From NCBI GenBank assembly GCA_028023455.1, contig JAQFVV010006293.1, positions 2,861,844 through 2,925,843 of the forward strand: DNA of 64,000 nucleotides, given 5' to 3'. The notes beneath the pieces are model-generated. The model saw only the letters and a program-made list of their open reading frames with translations, was not told the DNA's origin and made no database searches. Below are positions 12,707 to 23,416 of this stretch, one piece after another; the first letter of the stretch is position 1, and the number at the start of each line of letters is the position of its first letter. A program made the position numbers and the translations under genes. This DNA is from Epiperipatus broadwayi (taxonomy: Eukaryota > Onychophora > Udeonychophora > Euonychophora > Peripatidae).

Positions 12707-12989
12707 ATAATATCAACAAATAAAAAATCCTTCTCCTTTTCAATAACTTTATTTTTTTATCTCAATACTGAACATTTATATACAAAACTCCAACGTTTCA
12801 ACTGTTTTTTTTATCTCGTACAGTCATTTTCAAGGATATTTCTCTCCCACTGCTATATTTTATTATTCTTTCTTTTACAATTGAAACGGAGTTTTGTATA
12901 TAAATGTATATATATATGTTCAGTATTGAGATAAAAAAATAAAGTTTTTGAAAAGAAAAAGGAGAAGGTTTTTTATTTGTTGATATTAT
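12707..12989. mobile_element. Fold-back / MITE-like element, 283 bp
   Basis: Two long inverted arms (about 12707-12799 and 12882-12989) pair nearly throughout. The left arm runs ATAATATCAACAAATAAAAA then CCTTCTCCTTTTCAA, ACTTTATTTTTTTATCTCAA, TACTGAAC and TATACAAAACTCC. The right arm is its reverse complement with a few mismatches and an extra AT repeat. The centre is about 80 bp. No protein is encoded and no clear target duplication was found, so the class is uncertain. Confidence 0.7.
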
Positions 12990-13784
12990 TGTAGAACAAT
13001 ATCTTTTAAAAGAAAAAGTGGATGTACCTTTGCTGTGTTATTATATATGATATTATATTTACCTTTAAATCTAATCAAATTTTCCATTTGTTTTGCATTT
13101 CTTTGATTAAGCAAATGTTAAAAATATAACACTGATAAATAACTTTTTAGCGATTTAAAATCAAATGATTTTTTTTTTTTTAAAAAAAAAAAGGACAATC
13201 AAAATACATAATTGTTTCAGGGCTGGAATAACTATTGAAATTTTTGGTGAGAAAAAAAAATCTCAATTGAAATAAAAGCTACAAGGACCAGAAATAGTGG
13301 AATTATTATTAGAACCTCATAAATGCAACATCTGCCAAGTTAGAATCATTCCTATATTAGTGGTTATTAATAGAATGAATATAGATAGAATATCTTTGTC
13401 TTTATTGTGATGTTATAGAAATAGAGGTAGAATAACATAATATATTCTATATAGAAATTCCTATACATAACAAATTAATGAAATAAACGTTATGAAAGTA
13501 CTTGATTAAGTAATTCCATAAATAGATAATATTTTTGGAAATTAAAACAAGATCTATATAATATTAAAAAGAAAGGAATGCAATTAATTTAGTTTCACAT
13601 TTAATTATTAATATTTTAATACAAAATACTTTGTAAATTAATAATCACACAGACTACAAAAAAAATATTAACCATGATTAGAACATTTTATTATCTCCAT
13701 GATTGGCCAGTTTTAACTACTTTCAATCACTCTTAACATTGTATGTTAAGCATGACTGAATCTACAACGTGTAATCAGTCTATA
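12990..13784. other. No gene seen
   Basis: AT-rich spacer between the fold-back element and hAT copy 1. It contains a T run followed by an A run at 13168-13191. Confidence 0.4.
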
Positions 13785-13792
13785 CTCTAAGG
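13785..13792 (+). repeat. Target-site duplication (left) of hAT copy 1
   Basis: CTCTAAGG immediately before the CAGCG end, identical to 15337-15344. Confidence 0.92.
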
Positions 13793-15336
13793 CAGCGTTT
13801 CCCAACCTGTGGTACGCATACCACTGGTGGTACGCGAGTTGCTGGTTGGTGGTACACGAAAAATAATCAATAATGGCGGACATAAAAAATAAAAAAAATT
13901 AAATCATAAAAATATATAGAAACGTTTTTTCCTATAATTCATAAAAATTATTTTAATGAATAATATTATACAGTAAAGTTGTTAATATGTACAGTCGATG
14001 ATCGAAAATCCAACAATTGATATCGTTTTTTTTTTTTTTTTTTTGGAGTGCACTTTTAAATTTAGCCGTTAGCCACCAGTAACTTGAGATGTCACTGCCA
14101 CTGTTGTGATAGTGCTGCACTCCCATTCACTTCACCGCATGGCTTACAAGTGACAGGTTATTGTTTGTGATTGTATCGTCTTTGTTTATTAAAATTCATT
14201 GATCCCTATATAACCTGCTTATTCGGACTTAGACAAGAAGCACAGGTTTTTTTTTTAAGACAATCCTTTTGATCTCTCTTCGAAATTGTATGATTTTGAT
14301 TGGCTTCAGGTGCTTGCATATTTATCTGATATTTTTTGCAAATAAATGAACTTAAATTTGACACTTCAGAATAACTCGATAACGATCTTTAATGTTAATG
14401 ATAAAATTGAAAGTATGATTAAGAAATTAGATTTTTGGAAACAGTGTATAGAAAACAATCAACCGGAAGAATTCGAAACTCTACATATTTTTTTGTTTGA
14501 AAATAAGGTTAGTCTGTCTCAACATATACAGAAAATATAATAGCACATTTAACAGGATTAAAATTGTCTTTCATGGAATATTTTCCAAAACCCGAAAACA
14601 CAAATGATAAGTGGATTTCAAATCCCTTCTATGAAGAAAATTTAGAAAAAGATACATCATTATCAATAAAAGAAAAAGAAAATTTAATTAAATTATCGAC
14701 ACAATCTAATTAATTTTGGTTAAACATTAAAGAATATGAACAGTTTTCTGAGAAAGCTATTAAATTATTATTACCATTTACTAGTATGGAATTAGTAGAA
14801 AGAGCTTTTTCTTCATATATTTTTTTTTTAAAAAAGTATTGAAACAGATTGAATGCAGCTGTAGACTTAAGAATATATCTTGCATCTTCTGAACCAAATT
14901 TCAAAAAATTATTTTTTCGAAACAAGCACAAGGATCTCATTAAATTTATTTTATAAAAACATTTGATTATGATAAGAAAATATATTAATTGGGTTTTTAT
15001 AATTTTGTGTTTTTATTAAAACCATTTATTAATAAATGAAATATGACAAAATAGTAGATAAATATGATACTTTGAACAAACACATACATATATGTTATAG
15101 TGAGTTTATAATTTCAGTGAGTTTATAATCCAGCATGACGTTTAGGCATGTTACAATGTAATTTGTCTCATTATGTGATGTGAATACATGGTCACCCTAT
15201 AATATGTATAATGCAAATAAAATAACACACTCACAATAACAAATTTCACAAAATACAATCATTTTTATGAAGTGGTGCAATTTAGCATGATGTACTACCA
15301 AGTGGTACGCGAGCCAAAAAAGGTTGGGAAACGCTG
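13793..15336 (+). mobile_element. hAT DNA transposon, copy 1 (internally deleted)
   Basis: The ends are 16-bp inverted repeats, CAGCGTTTCCCAACCT at 13793 and its reverse complement ending at 15336. The subterminal word GTACGC is also inverted. The insertion is flanked by a perfect 8-bp direct repeat, CTCTAAGG, at 13785-13792 and 15337-15344. Eight-base duplications and CAG-type ends define the hAT superfamily. The 1544-bp element keeps only the C-terminal part of a transposase, so it has lost the BED finger and most of the catalytic core. The intact duplication shows the ends have not been rearranged since insertion. Confidence 0.92.
14346..14943 (+). pseudogene. ZBED/SCAND3-type hAT transposase, C-terminal remnant
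   Basis: The first open part (14346-14540) gives a helical segment with DFWKQCIENNQPEEFETL, which resembles the region before the C-terminal domain in SCAND3/ZBED5-like transposases. After a stop the frame resumes with FMEYFPKPENTNDKWISNPF, and then KAIKLLLPFTSMELVERAFS near 14752-14812, the hAT dimerisation-domain block that in relatives reads ALKFLLPF.TTYLCE.GFS. The protein ends in KQAQGSH and a stop at 14941-14943, an ending also seen in hAT copy 2. The poly-T stretch at 14819-14829 coincides with a frame loss. The catalytic residues lay further upstream and are gone. Confidence 0.7.
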
Positions 15337-15344
15337 CTCTAAGG
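15337..15344 (+). repeat. Target-site duplication (right) of hAT copy 1
   Basis: CTCTAAGG immediately after the CGCTG end, identical to 13785-13792. Confidence 0.92.
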
Positions 15345-18180
15345 GATTACGAAAACATATTTTAAGATAATAAAAGTAATTAAAAATAGGCATTCATGGA
15401 GATGATAAACAGACTAATCAGAATCAATAACTTTCTTTCTAACCTGCATGGTCATTACTTTATACAATGCCTGTCAATGATGCGCTTATATGAACACTGG
15501 GACATTATTTTTGAATGGATAATTTCTTCTTAAATAGTTTTGCATCAGGGGATATTTCCTTTTTATTATGATTGTATTGTGAATAAAGGCAAAGCATATC
15601 CCATGTGCAAAAACTATTGTGAAAAACTAATATCATGGAACAATAAATTAAATAGTGAGAAATCTTCATCAATATGTTTTTTAAAAAGAGCTATCAGTAA
15701 GGGAATAGTTACAAAAAAATCAAGTCAGATGTCACATGACATCAAAATTATTAATAATGATTGAATATCATAAAAAATAGTTTGATCATTTCATTCACTC
15801 ATAGTACAAAGTTGCCTCATAAAATTTTATCAATTTTATTGATAAAAATATTGGAAAAGAAGAACGACTACAAAATTAGAACATTTCAAACAACCAATCA
15901 TTTTAAATAATTATCTTTTTCTCTTTCTACTGTAAATTTTATATTCTCATCTATTTTATTAATTTTTTTTAAATACCATCTATTTGACTTTCACTTTTAT
16001 TGCAGTAATTAATCACAAACACCATGGCAATTGATTTAATATTTTTGGCTTTACAAATTCATTCAAAATATTAATCAAACATCAAATAATACAAATTCTA
16101 GCAAAAATCAGTTGAATAAACTTTCATTCATATTTCTTTTTCAATCTCACATAATCTTTATCTCAATTCACATTTTTATGTTTGATTGCAACTGTATTTG
16201 CTAACTTTAACATTCAGATAGTGTAATATTAGTGCACTATTTATTTACTTTGATACAAAAATATACAATATAATAAATATAACAATCACATTTTGTGTAG
16301 TTTTATATACATATACAAAATAAAAACTATTTTAAAAATGAACATCTTGGAATAATAAATTTGATATCAATGAGAAGTCAACAACATTATGCCCTTTCAA
16401 ATAGATCCATAGTCAGGAAGAAAGCTGATAATAATTAGCACTGATTAAAAAGCACAGGAAAACTTACCATCATCAACAGATATAATCATTTGCAATTAAA
16501 ACAGGCAAAACTCTCCATACAATTATATGAATAAAACATTGCTTCATGAAATTCAGTAAACTAATAGTAAATATTAAAAATCTTCTCTGGAAAAACTCAA
16601 CAATTACAAATCTGAAAGATTACTATATAAATGTAATCAGTCATCCTAATCAAATAACTTTAATCTAAAAATCACACGACAACCACAAACACTTGTCATT
16701 GATTACAAGCAGATTAAGCATCTAGACAAGATTTTATCGCTCCAATAGTCCCCCAACTGTCTTTTAAATAATACAGCTAAATCATAAAAATTCCATCATA
16801 ATAAGTTGAATTCTCTCATGTCAATCTTTATAATATTCATAAACATTAATTTATTTATATCAAAAATAAATTGTTTTTATAACTATTTAAATTTTTAAAA
16901 AAGTATTTCAAATTTTTTATTATTTTAAAGTTACGATATAAAGCATAAATACTATTTAATAAATGTATGCATTTTCATATATAAATTGAATACATGTACA
17001 TCTTTCTTAATTAATAAATATAACAATCAGGAAGACAGAATGTTTGTTTAACTACAATATTGTAAAAAAAAAAAAGAAACAACGAAGAAAACAATTTATT
17101 CAAAGTTTAAACAGAACAGCAAACTAAAATGATTATTATTTTCTTTTAAAAATTATTGACAAAAAGCAATCTTGACATTTTACAAAAAAGAATCCATTTT
17201 GTTTAAACATTTCAACAACATATTATTAGTTATAACAAATAATTACATAATTTTGTTTAAACACGATTGCAAAAATAAGACTTTAGCTATAGTTACATAA
17301 TTACTTTTATAATCACGTTTAATATTTTTTTTTTGTATCTAAATGCTGAAAAACTAAAAATATTATTTATAACTAATTAAAAAAAAGTTAGACATTGCAA
17401 AAATATCAAAACAACTATAACAACAACAAATGGCGGGGAAGATAATTTTTAGTAGATTCTAGAAACGAAAGTACAAAATCAGAAGTTTATTCTAAACAAG
17501 AGCTAGGAATTGTTTCAAGTATTGCAAATCGATCTTCATAATAAAAATACAAACCATATCATCATATATACTAGTTCATGATAATCCTGTATTTCATGCC
17601 TAAATAAAATCTTAATAAACATAACTAATTAGCTTTATAAATGACTGAATCAAAATTTTAAACGCGTGTGAAGATGGTTAAAATATTTCTGAACAGACCA
17701 CATTTTGCTTGTTTATTTTATTAGATGATTTATTTAATTTAATAAACAAATAAATATTTCAAAGCTATATTAATGACAGACTAGGATCCCTCTTTTCTAT
17801 GTACTATTGAATACTTCATCAATGTGCAGCGCATGCAAATAGTAATTTAGAACTATTCATTTATCTCAACAAGTACAATACAATTAACTAGTACAATTTA
17901 TAATTATACAGTCAATGAACTTTTGACCATTTTTCTACACATTCACTATCTTTAGTCTTGCAATCGGCATCATAATATATATATTTAATAAATATGATAT
18001 TTCAAATTGTGGTTATTTTTTTCATATCTATCGCTGACAAATTACAATTCTGACACCATGGATGGTTGAAGAGTTGTGGGTTGGAGCAGTTTGGAACCTG
18101 TCCATTAAAGTATGAAGATTGGCTACCTTAATGTAAAGCTGAGCACTATATATATGTGTGAGGATAGTAATCTGGGCCAA
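15345..18180. other. No supported gene
   Basis: AT-rich DNA. The 74-codon frame at 15540-15764 (plus) is unrecognised. 16430-16800 is A/C-richer on the plus strand without motifs. 18050-18180, just before the SINE-like repeat, is less AT-rich and may belong to the same repeat. Confidence 0.4.
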
Positions 18181-18186
18181 CTGATG

Positions 18187-18330
18187 ATTGCTGGTTTAGC
18201 ATGAAATACGTATATTGGTGATTATTTATCTTTTCAACATGTGTATGATCAGGTGGGTCAGCAATATGAGATGGCATGGATAATTGAGGTTGTGTGAAAG
18301 TCTGAGTTCGAATCCCTTAAATTACATTAT
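18187..18330 (+). repeat. tRNA-like SINE, copy 2, with pol III box candidates
   Basis: Homologous to 8563-8695. Near its end it carries AGTTCGAATCCC (18305-18316), an excellent match to the pol III B box (GGTTCGANNCC). About 45 bases upstream, TGGGTCAGCAA (18254-18264) is a plausible A box. That spacing is typical of tRNA-derived SINE heads. A T/A-rich tail follows. No tRNA cloverleaf could be folded with confidence and the target duplication is not visible, so this is a SINE candidate and not a tRNA gene. Confidence 0.6.
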
Positions 18331-18477
18331 ATATGTGCAGGTGTGTCTAAACCTGTGCAGTGTATTAACTTACATATTATGATAGTTGTTTTTTTAAAAA
18401 TTGAAATAATTTAAAAATACTATTTTTGTATATATATATACACACACAACATATACATTTACTCATAAACAGATGTT

Positions 18478-19260
18478 ATGCATTTTTCTTTCCACCTCTA
18501 TGCCACTTAGTGTAAACTTTAGTAAGTAATAGATGTAGATAATAGTGCTTAATAAATCCCTATGTTATGTTATCCTATTCAATGTCCACAAATTAGTTTC
18601 AAATATATGGTTTTCATCAGCAAGGGACTTTGGATTTTAGAACAGTGCTACTAAATCTTTAGAATTTGATGCACCTTTTCTCTGATAGCCATCATTCATC
18701 CCTCTGTTAAACTATCAAGCTATCAGTCCACATTAGAAAGCATATAAATATTTTCAATCTTGGCCAACTTGTTTGTATATATAGATCTAAAACCAGTTCA
18801 GTTTGGTGCTCTTAGTTTTTTCACGAATTCTAGGCACCCCTAGCCTCTGGCCAGAATTTAATATAAACTAATAAAATATCACAAAATTTTAGTTTATATA
18901 TTGCTGTTTTAGCAACATACATTTTTCTTTCACCATCTCTATGCCAGCTTTAGTATGTAATAGATATCAGATAATATTGCTTAATAAATCCCTTTCCTAT
19001 GCTGTCCTATCAAACACCCCCAGATTAGTTTCAAGCATATGGTTTCCATTAATGAGGAGCTTTGGATTTTGAAACTGTACATCTGGATCTTTGGGATCTA
19101 ATGCATCTTCTCTGTGGTAGCCATTATTTACTTCTATATTATATTATCAAGCTATTAGCTCAAACTGGAAAACATATACATTGTTTTCAATCTTTGCAAA
19201 TTTGCTTGTACAGTCATATAGATCTGAAAACAATTTAGTTTCTATATATTATTAGTTTAA
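18478..19260 (+). repeat. 440-bp tandem duplication of an interspersed repeat
   Basis: Two diverged direct copies start at about 18478 and 18918. Shared words include CATTTTTCTTTC, GCTTAATAAATCCCT, GATTAGTTTCAA / AATTAGTTTCAA, ATATGGTTT and ACTTTGGATTTT / GCTTTGGATTTT, with CATATAGATCTGAAA or ATATAGATCTAAAA near the ends. A third, more distant copy of the downstream half lies at 40197-40480 (TTTCATCAGTAAGG, CATATAGATCTGAACTCAG). The unit carries no open reading frame. Confidence 0.7.
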
Positions 19261-19568
19261 ACAATTGTTATAATTAGTTTACTGATTATTGAATAACATT
19301 TTAATAATCAAATTTTCATAAATTATGAATTAAATTATATACAAAATAATGTTATAATTTTCTGAAAACATTCTTACAATTTCGTATTAATAATTCATTT
19401 CAAATCTATTTTACATTTAAGATTTTGCTTAAGAATTTCAAAAAATAGTTAAAGTTTAATCAAAATCAAAGCAACAACTATATAACAAACTTCCCCCTTC
19501 TCCAGATAATACTTTATCTTAAAATTTCTTTATTTTGAATCTGCTACATGTTGCATTTAAATTCCATA

Positions 19569-19576
19569 ATTTAAAT
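19569..19576 (+). repeat. Target-site duplication (left) of hAT copy 2
   Basis: ATTTAAAT directly before CAGTAG, identical to 22155-22162. Confidence 0.8.
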
Positions 19577-19664
19577 CAGTAGTAGTCAAACGGTCCCTAC
19601 TGCCCACTAATGGGCATTCCACCCTTCATGGTGGGCGACAATGGTTTTGTCCGATACTGAAACA

Positions 19665-19702
19665 TTTTTTTAAAAAGTTAATTAATTAACTTTTTAAAAA
19701 AA
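19665..19702. repeat. Perfect 38-bp palindrome in hAT copy 2
   Basis: T7-A5-GTTAATTAATTAAC-T5-A7 is self-complementary over 38 bases. It sits about 90 bp inside the left end of the transposon and could form a cruciform or hairpin. Confidence 0.8.
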
Positions 19703-20049
19703 TTTCATAGCATTATTTAAAAACATTTTCATTATGTTTTCATAAAATTCCCCGTGACAATTTCAATTTCTGAAAATATACTATTTATATCTACAGTGCA
19801 TAAGTTTAGTTCACATTACATAAGTGAAACTAAATGGAGCTATAGGGTGACTGCTAACAAAAGAGCCTCATCCCAGAATAGCTCATATATCTTCCCCCAA
19901 ACTCAATCCACTATGCACAACAAGCATGAGCAGATGATGATTTATGGTGCAAACTCTTTTATTTGTGGTTCATTGGTCAGAATGCAGTTAGATTTGTGAG
20001 AGTGAGTATGTGCCTACAGCTTCAAACAAAATACTATGAAATATTGTGA

Positions 20050-21825
20050 GCCCATGTTTCAATAAAAGAAAAACACTTGTGGCTATTTATCAGAATATCT
20101 AAAGATGGGTTTCATAGAATATATTGTAAATAAACAACACCCAATGTGTTTATTAAGTCATAAAACCTTATCCAATGAGACAATGAAGCCAAGTTGATTG
20201 CAAGAACATCATGCTACAAAGCATCCAAATGATAAGGACAAGCCCATTGAATATTTTCAGTTAATATAAAAAATGTCAAAATCATTCAACAATCATTGCA
20301 TCATTTAAGAAACAACATGCAGTGAATAAAGATGGATTAATTGCCTCTTAATGCATTTCATAATTAATTGCAAAAAGTGGTAAAAGCTATAATATTGGAG
20401 AAACTGTAATAATACCCTCTGTAAAAGAATTTATCTCTACAGTAATGCATCAAGATATACCTGAAATTTTAAAAATGTTGCCCCTAAGTGATAGCACAGT
20501 AAAGCAATGAATTGAAGAAATGGCAGTTAATGTTGAAAAAAACTTAATAATAAGTATTCTCCAAAACTCTTTATTTTCCAGGTAATTGAACGAATCTACC
20601 ATTGAAGATAATAATGCTTTATTGGTGGCATATGTACGTTATTTTAATGAAAACAATACATTATGAGAAGAAATGCTATTCACAATAAATCTCATTACAG
20701 ATATAAAAGGATTATCTATATTTAATACTGTGAAATCATACTTTACAAAAAATAATATCCCTTTGAATAATATTTTTGCATGCAATACTGATAGAGCACC
20801 ATTAATGATAGGCTGCTATCATGGATTTGTTGCTTATTTGAAGGAAGAATGTATTCATTAAGTGGTGTACAGACAACATCTTGTAGGAAAACATCTAAGT
20901 ACAAGTCTCCATTCATCATTAATTATAATAATTCAAGCTATAAACAAGATCAAATCCAATGCAAAAAAACAATAAAATGTTTCAACAGCTTTTCCAGGAC
21001 AGTAATGAAGATTTTAATACATTACTTTTGCACACAGAAGTTTGGTGGCTGTCAAAGGGCACATCTTTGGCTCATTTTGTAGCATTATATGATAGTCTCA
21101 TACAATTTTTTGAAAGTAATTATGAGACCAATCTGTATCAGTAGTTAAAAACAATAAAGATTGATGCCTTTTATTGGGCAGATATTTTCAAGAAATTTAA
21201 TGATATCAATTTGTAGCTTCAAGGAGTTAATAAAACTCTTATAGGTTGCCAAAGTATTGTGTCATTATTTATTGACAAACTTGAACTACTTCATTATAAT
21301 CTATTGAAGAGAGAATTTCATCAGTTTCCTGAATTATCATTTATAAAAGATGATGTAACTCCATAGAATATTATATTCAGTAGCCACCTCAATGAACTTA
21401 AATTGGACATGGAAAAATGATTTGAAGATATTTTGAAATTGAAGGTGTATGACTGGATGAAAAATCCTTTTACCACGAATATTGAAGAGGCTGCTACAAC
21501 TTGCCAAAAAGAACTATCAGAAATTAGATATGATGAAGAAAGTAAGCATAAATTCGATAATGATGGATATGAAAACTTATGGCAAAATAAAAAAAAAATG
21601 CCTGTCTTATATCAAATATGTGAAAAATGATATTCAGTTTATTCATACCTTTCCCTACCTCATATCTTGTTGAATCAGGCTTTAGTGTTGTTAATCTTAT
21701 TATGACCAAAGAAAGAAAATTACCTGAATATTTCTGAAAGAGGAAACCTTTGTTTGTTCCTTACAAAAATTGAGCCAGATATCCAGTATTTAGCTTCACA
21801 GCATCAGCCTCAGGGATCTCATTAA
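20050..21825 (+). pseudogene. ZBED5/SCAND3-type hAT transposase, broken
   Basis: Recognisable blocks occur in order through changing frames. A BED-finger region comes first, with HPMCLLSHKTLSNETMKPS then HHATKHPNDKDKPIEYFQ (about 20140-20260); this family normally reads CxxC..L...MKPS.L..H...KHP. Then the catalytic-core stretch AYVRYFNENNTL and FTINLITDIKGLSIFNTVKS (20625-20730), followed by NIFACNTDRAPLMIG (20770-20815), where relatives have C.DGAPAM.G; the Asp of this block is present. LLHTEVWWLSKG (21020-21060) corresponds to HTEVRWLSRG, with Trp replacing Arg. The C-terminal dimerisation domain is split by frameshifts near 21600-21700, and the protein ends QHQPQGSH and a stop (21823-21825). 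Multiple stops make it inactive. Confidence 0.8.
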
Positions 21826-22154
21826 TAATTTAATTAATTAAATGTAATTTCATCAGACTTCATGCTTCTGTGTATACAAAGTATAAATAAAATGATAGGT
21901 TTAACTACAGTAAGTTGTTTTATAAAGATTTATTCTGCCAAACTTAGTGAAAGTACAACATAAAGTATTTGGTAAGTAATTATTATTATATGCTTTAGTT
22001 TGCTGTAATTCTGATATATAAATTTTTATAAAGTAAAATTACTTTCCTACTTTGTAAATTACCATAACTGTGGAATCAGTAGGTGGTTAGAAAATTTTAC
22101 TACTAACAAAGATACAAAAGTGGGCGGTGGGTATAAAAAGGTTGATTACCCCTG

Positions 22155-22162
22155 ATTTAAAT
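22155..22162 (+). repeat. Target-site duplication (right) of hAT copy 2
   Basis: ATTTAAAT directly after CCCCTG, identical to 19569-19576. Confidence 0.8.
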
Positions 22163-23410
22163 AAAAACAAATATTACTATGAGATGTTAAATAAAATAAA
22201 AACAAGATTGTTAAAAAAATATTCTTGTGTTTAATTCTTAATTAATATAAACATATTTTTTAAAAATTATGTGATTTTTGCAATATTAAAATTATATATA
22301 TTGAAAAAGTTGCATAATTGTGAATATGATAGTGTGTTTGCTAATTGAAATGACATTTGGTCACATAAACATATTTATAATTTACCAACTTTATCTTTGT
22401 ATCTGAACTTAGTAGTTTGGAGATTTGGATAGATTAAAATTTCTTAAAAATTCTGAATAATTACCACGAATACAGGTACCATCAAGTGAGATATAAAATT
22501 GGAATTACTACTTGAGTGATAATCAGCTAAAGAAATCATCTTTTAACATATACATACATATCTGACTACTCAATTGATTCTATTTTTAAAATGTAACAAA
22601 ATCAAAATACATAAAATATAATAAATGATATTCTGTTATGCTGCAAATCTTTGATGGGTATGAACATCTTTATTAATCCATAATTAATACTTATAATAAA
22701 GGTGAAATTCAAATGAACTAGCATAATGTCATGAACTCATTTTTAATAATATTTAAATCATTTTATTATTAATAAAATTAATAGAACAACAAAACTTAGA
22801 TTATTAATATCATAAGTAAATTTGAAAGTTGCATTTTTGATTATAACATATCTCATTTATCAATAATAAGGTATTAGAAGATAACTTAAAAATCCATCAA
22901 TTTTCTAAGCTTATGTAATTGATATAAAAATGAAATACAGAGTTTCTTTAATACTATATTAACTACTACATTATAGCGGATTAACTTCAGCCATTATTTG
23001 AATCGTATCTTTCCTTTGATCAAGTATAAACTATTCTCATTTATATATGTAAATTCTTAAGATATTGATTGAATTATTATAATAAATTAAGTCAATATCA
23101 TAAAATTTAATATACTTTATACACTTATATCTATATATTTCATGTAGACATGCACTCAAATAAATACAATTAATTTTATTTATTAAGAATGTGTGTATCC
23201 ATTATAATGCACATCTTATAGTTAATTTATTTTACTCAATATAAATAGAGCATTGTATAAGTAAATATGAAGCAATGGAAATACATTTCAATGTAAATAA
23301 AAGATTGATAACCATCAAATCAAATAAAAATATGCTCATAAATGAGAAAACAAATAATCATCTTCAACAATGTTATCAAGTATAAATTTTACACATATTT
23401 AGTGTGTGGA
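22163..23410. other. No gene seen
   Basis: AT-rich spacer between hAT copy 2 and the LTR retrotransposon. No motif is supportable. Confidence 0.4.
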
Positions 23411-23416
23411 ATATAT

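Larger units (their letters stand above)
19577..22154 (+). mobile_element. hAT DNA transposon, copy 2
   Basis: The left end CAGTAGTAGTCAA (19577) and right end TTGATTACCCCTG (to 22154) form imperfect inverted repeats of the hAT CAG..CTG type. The insertion is flanked by a perfect 8-bp repeat ATTTAAAT at 19569-19576 and 22155-22162; because that sequence is AT-rich and palindromic, the duplication alone is weaker evidence than in copy 1. The interior (2578 bp) carries a broken transposase on the plus strand, and a perfect 38-bp palindrome at 19665-19702 lies near the left end. Confidence 0.88.

Noticed and set aside
14710-14940. 76-codon minus-strand frame
   Set aside because: It is antisense to the C-terminal hAT transposase remnant on the plus strand.
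18304-18316. Functional tRNA gene suggested by GAGTTCGAATCCC
   Set aside because: No acceptor stem, anticodon arm or complete cloverleaf could be drawn; the context is a dispersed repeat, so it is treated as a SINE head.
23411-23416. ATATAT as proof of the LTR target duplication
   Set aside because: The same word follows the right LTR at 32808, but it is part of an AT microsatellite and would occur by chance; it is used only as consistent evidence.
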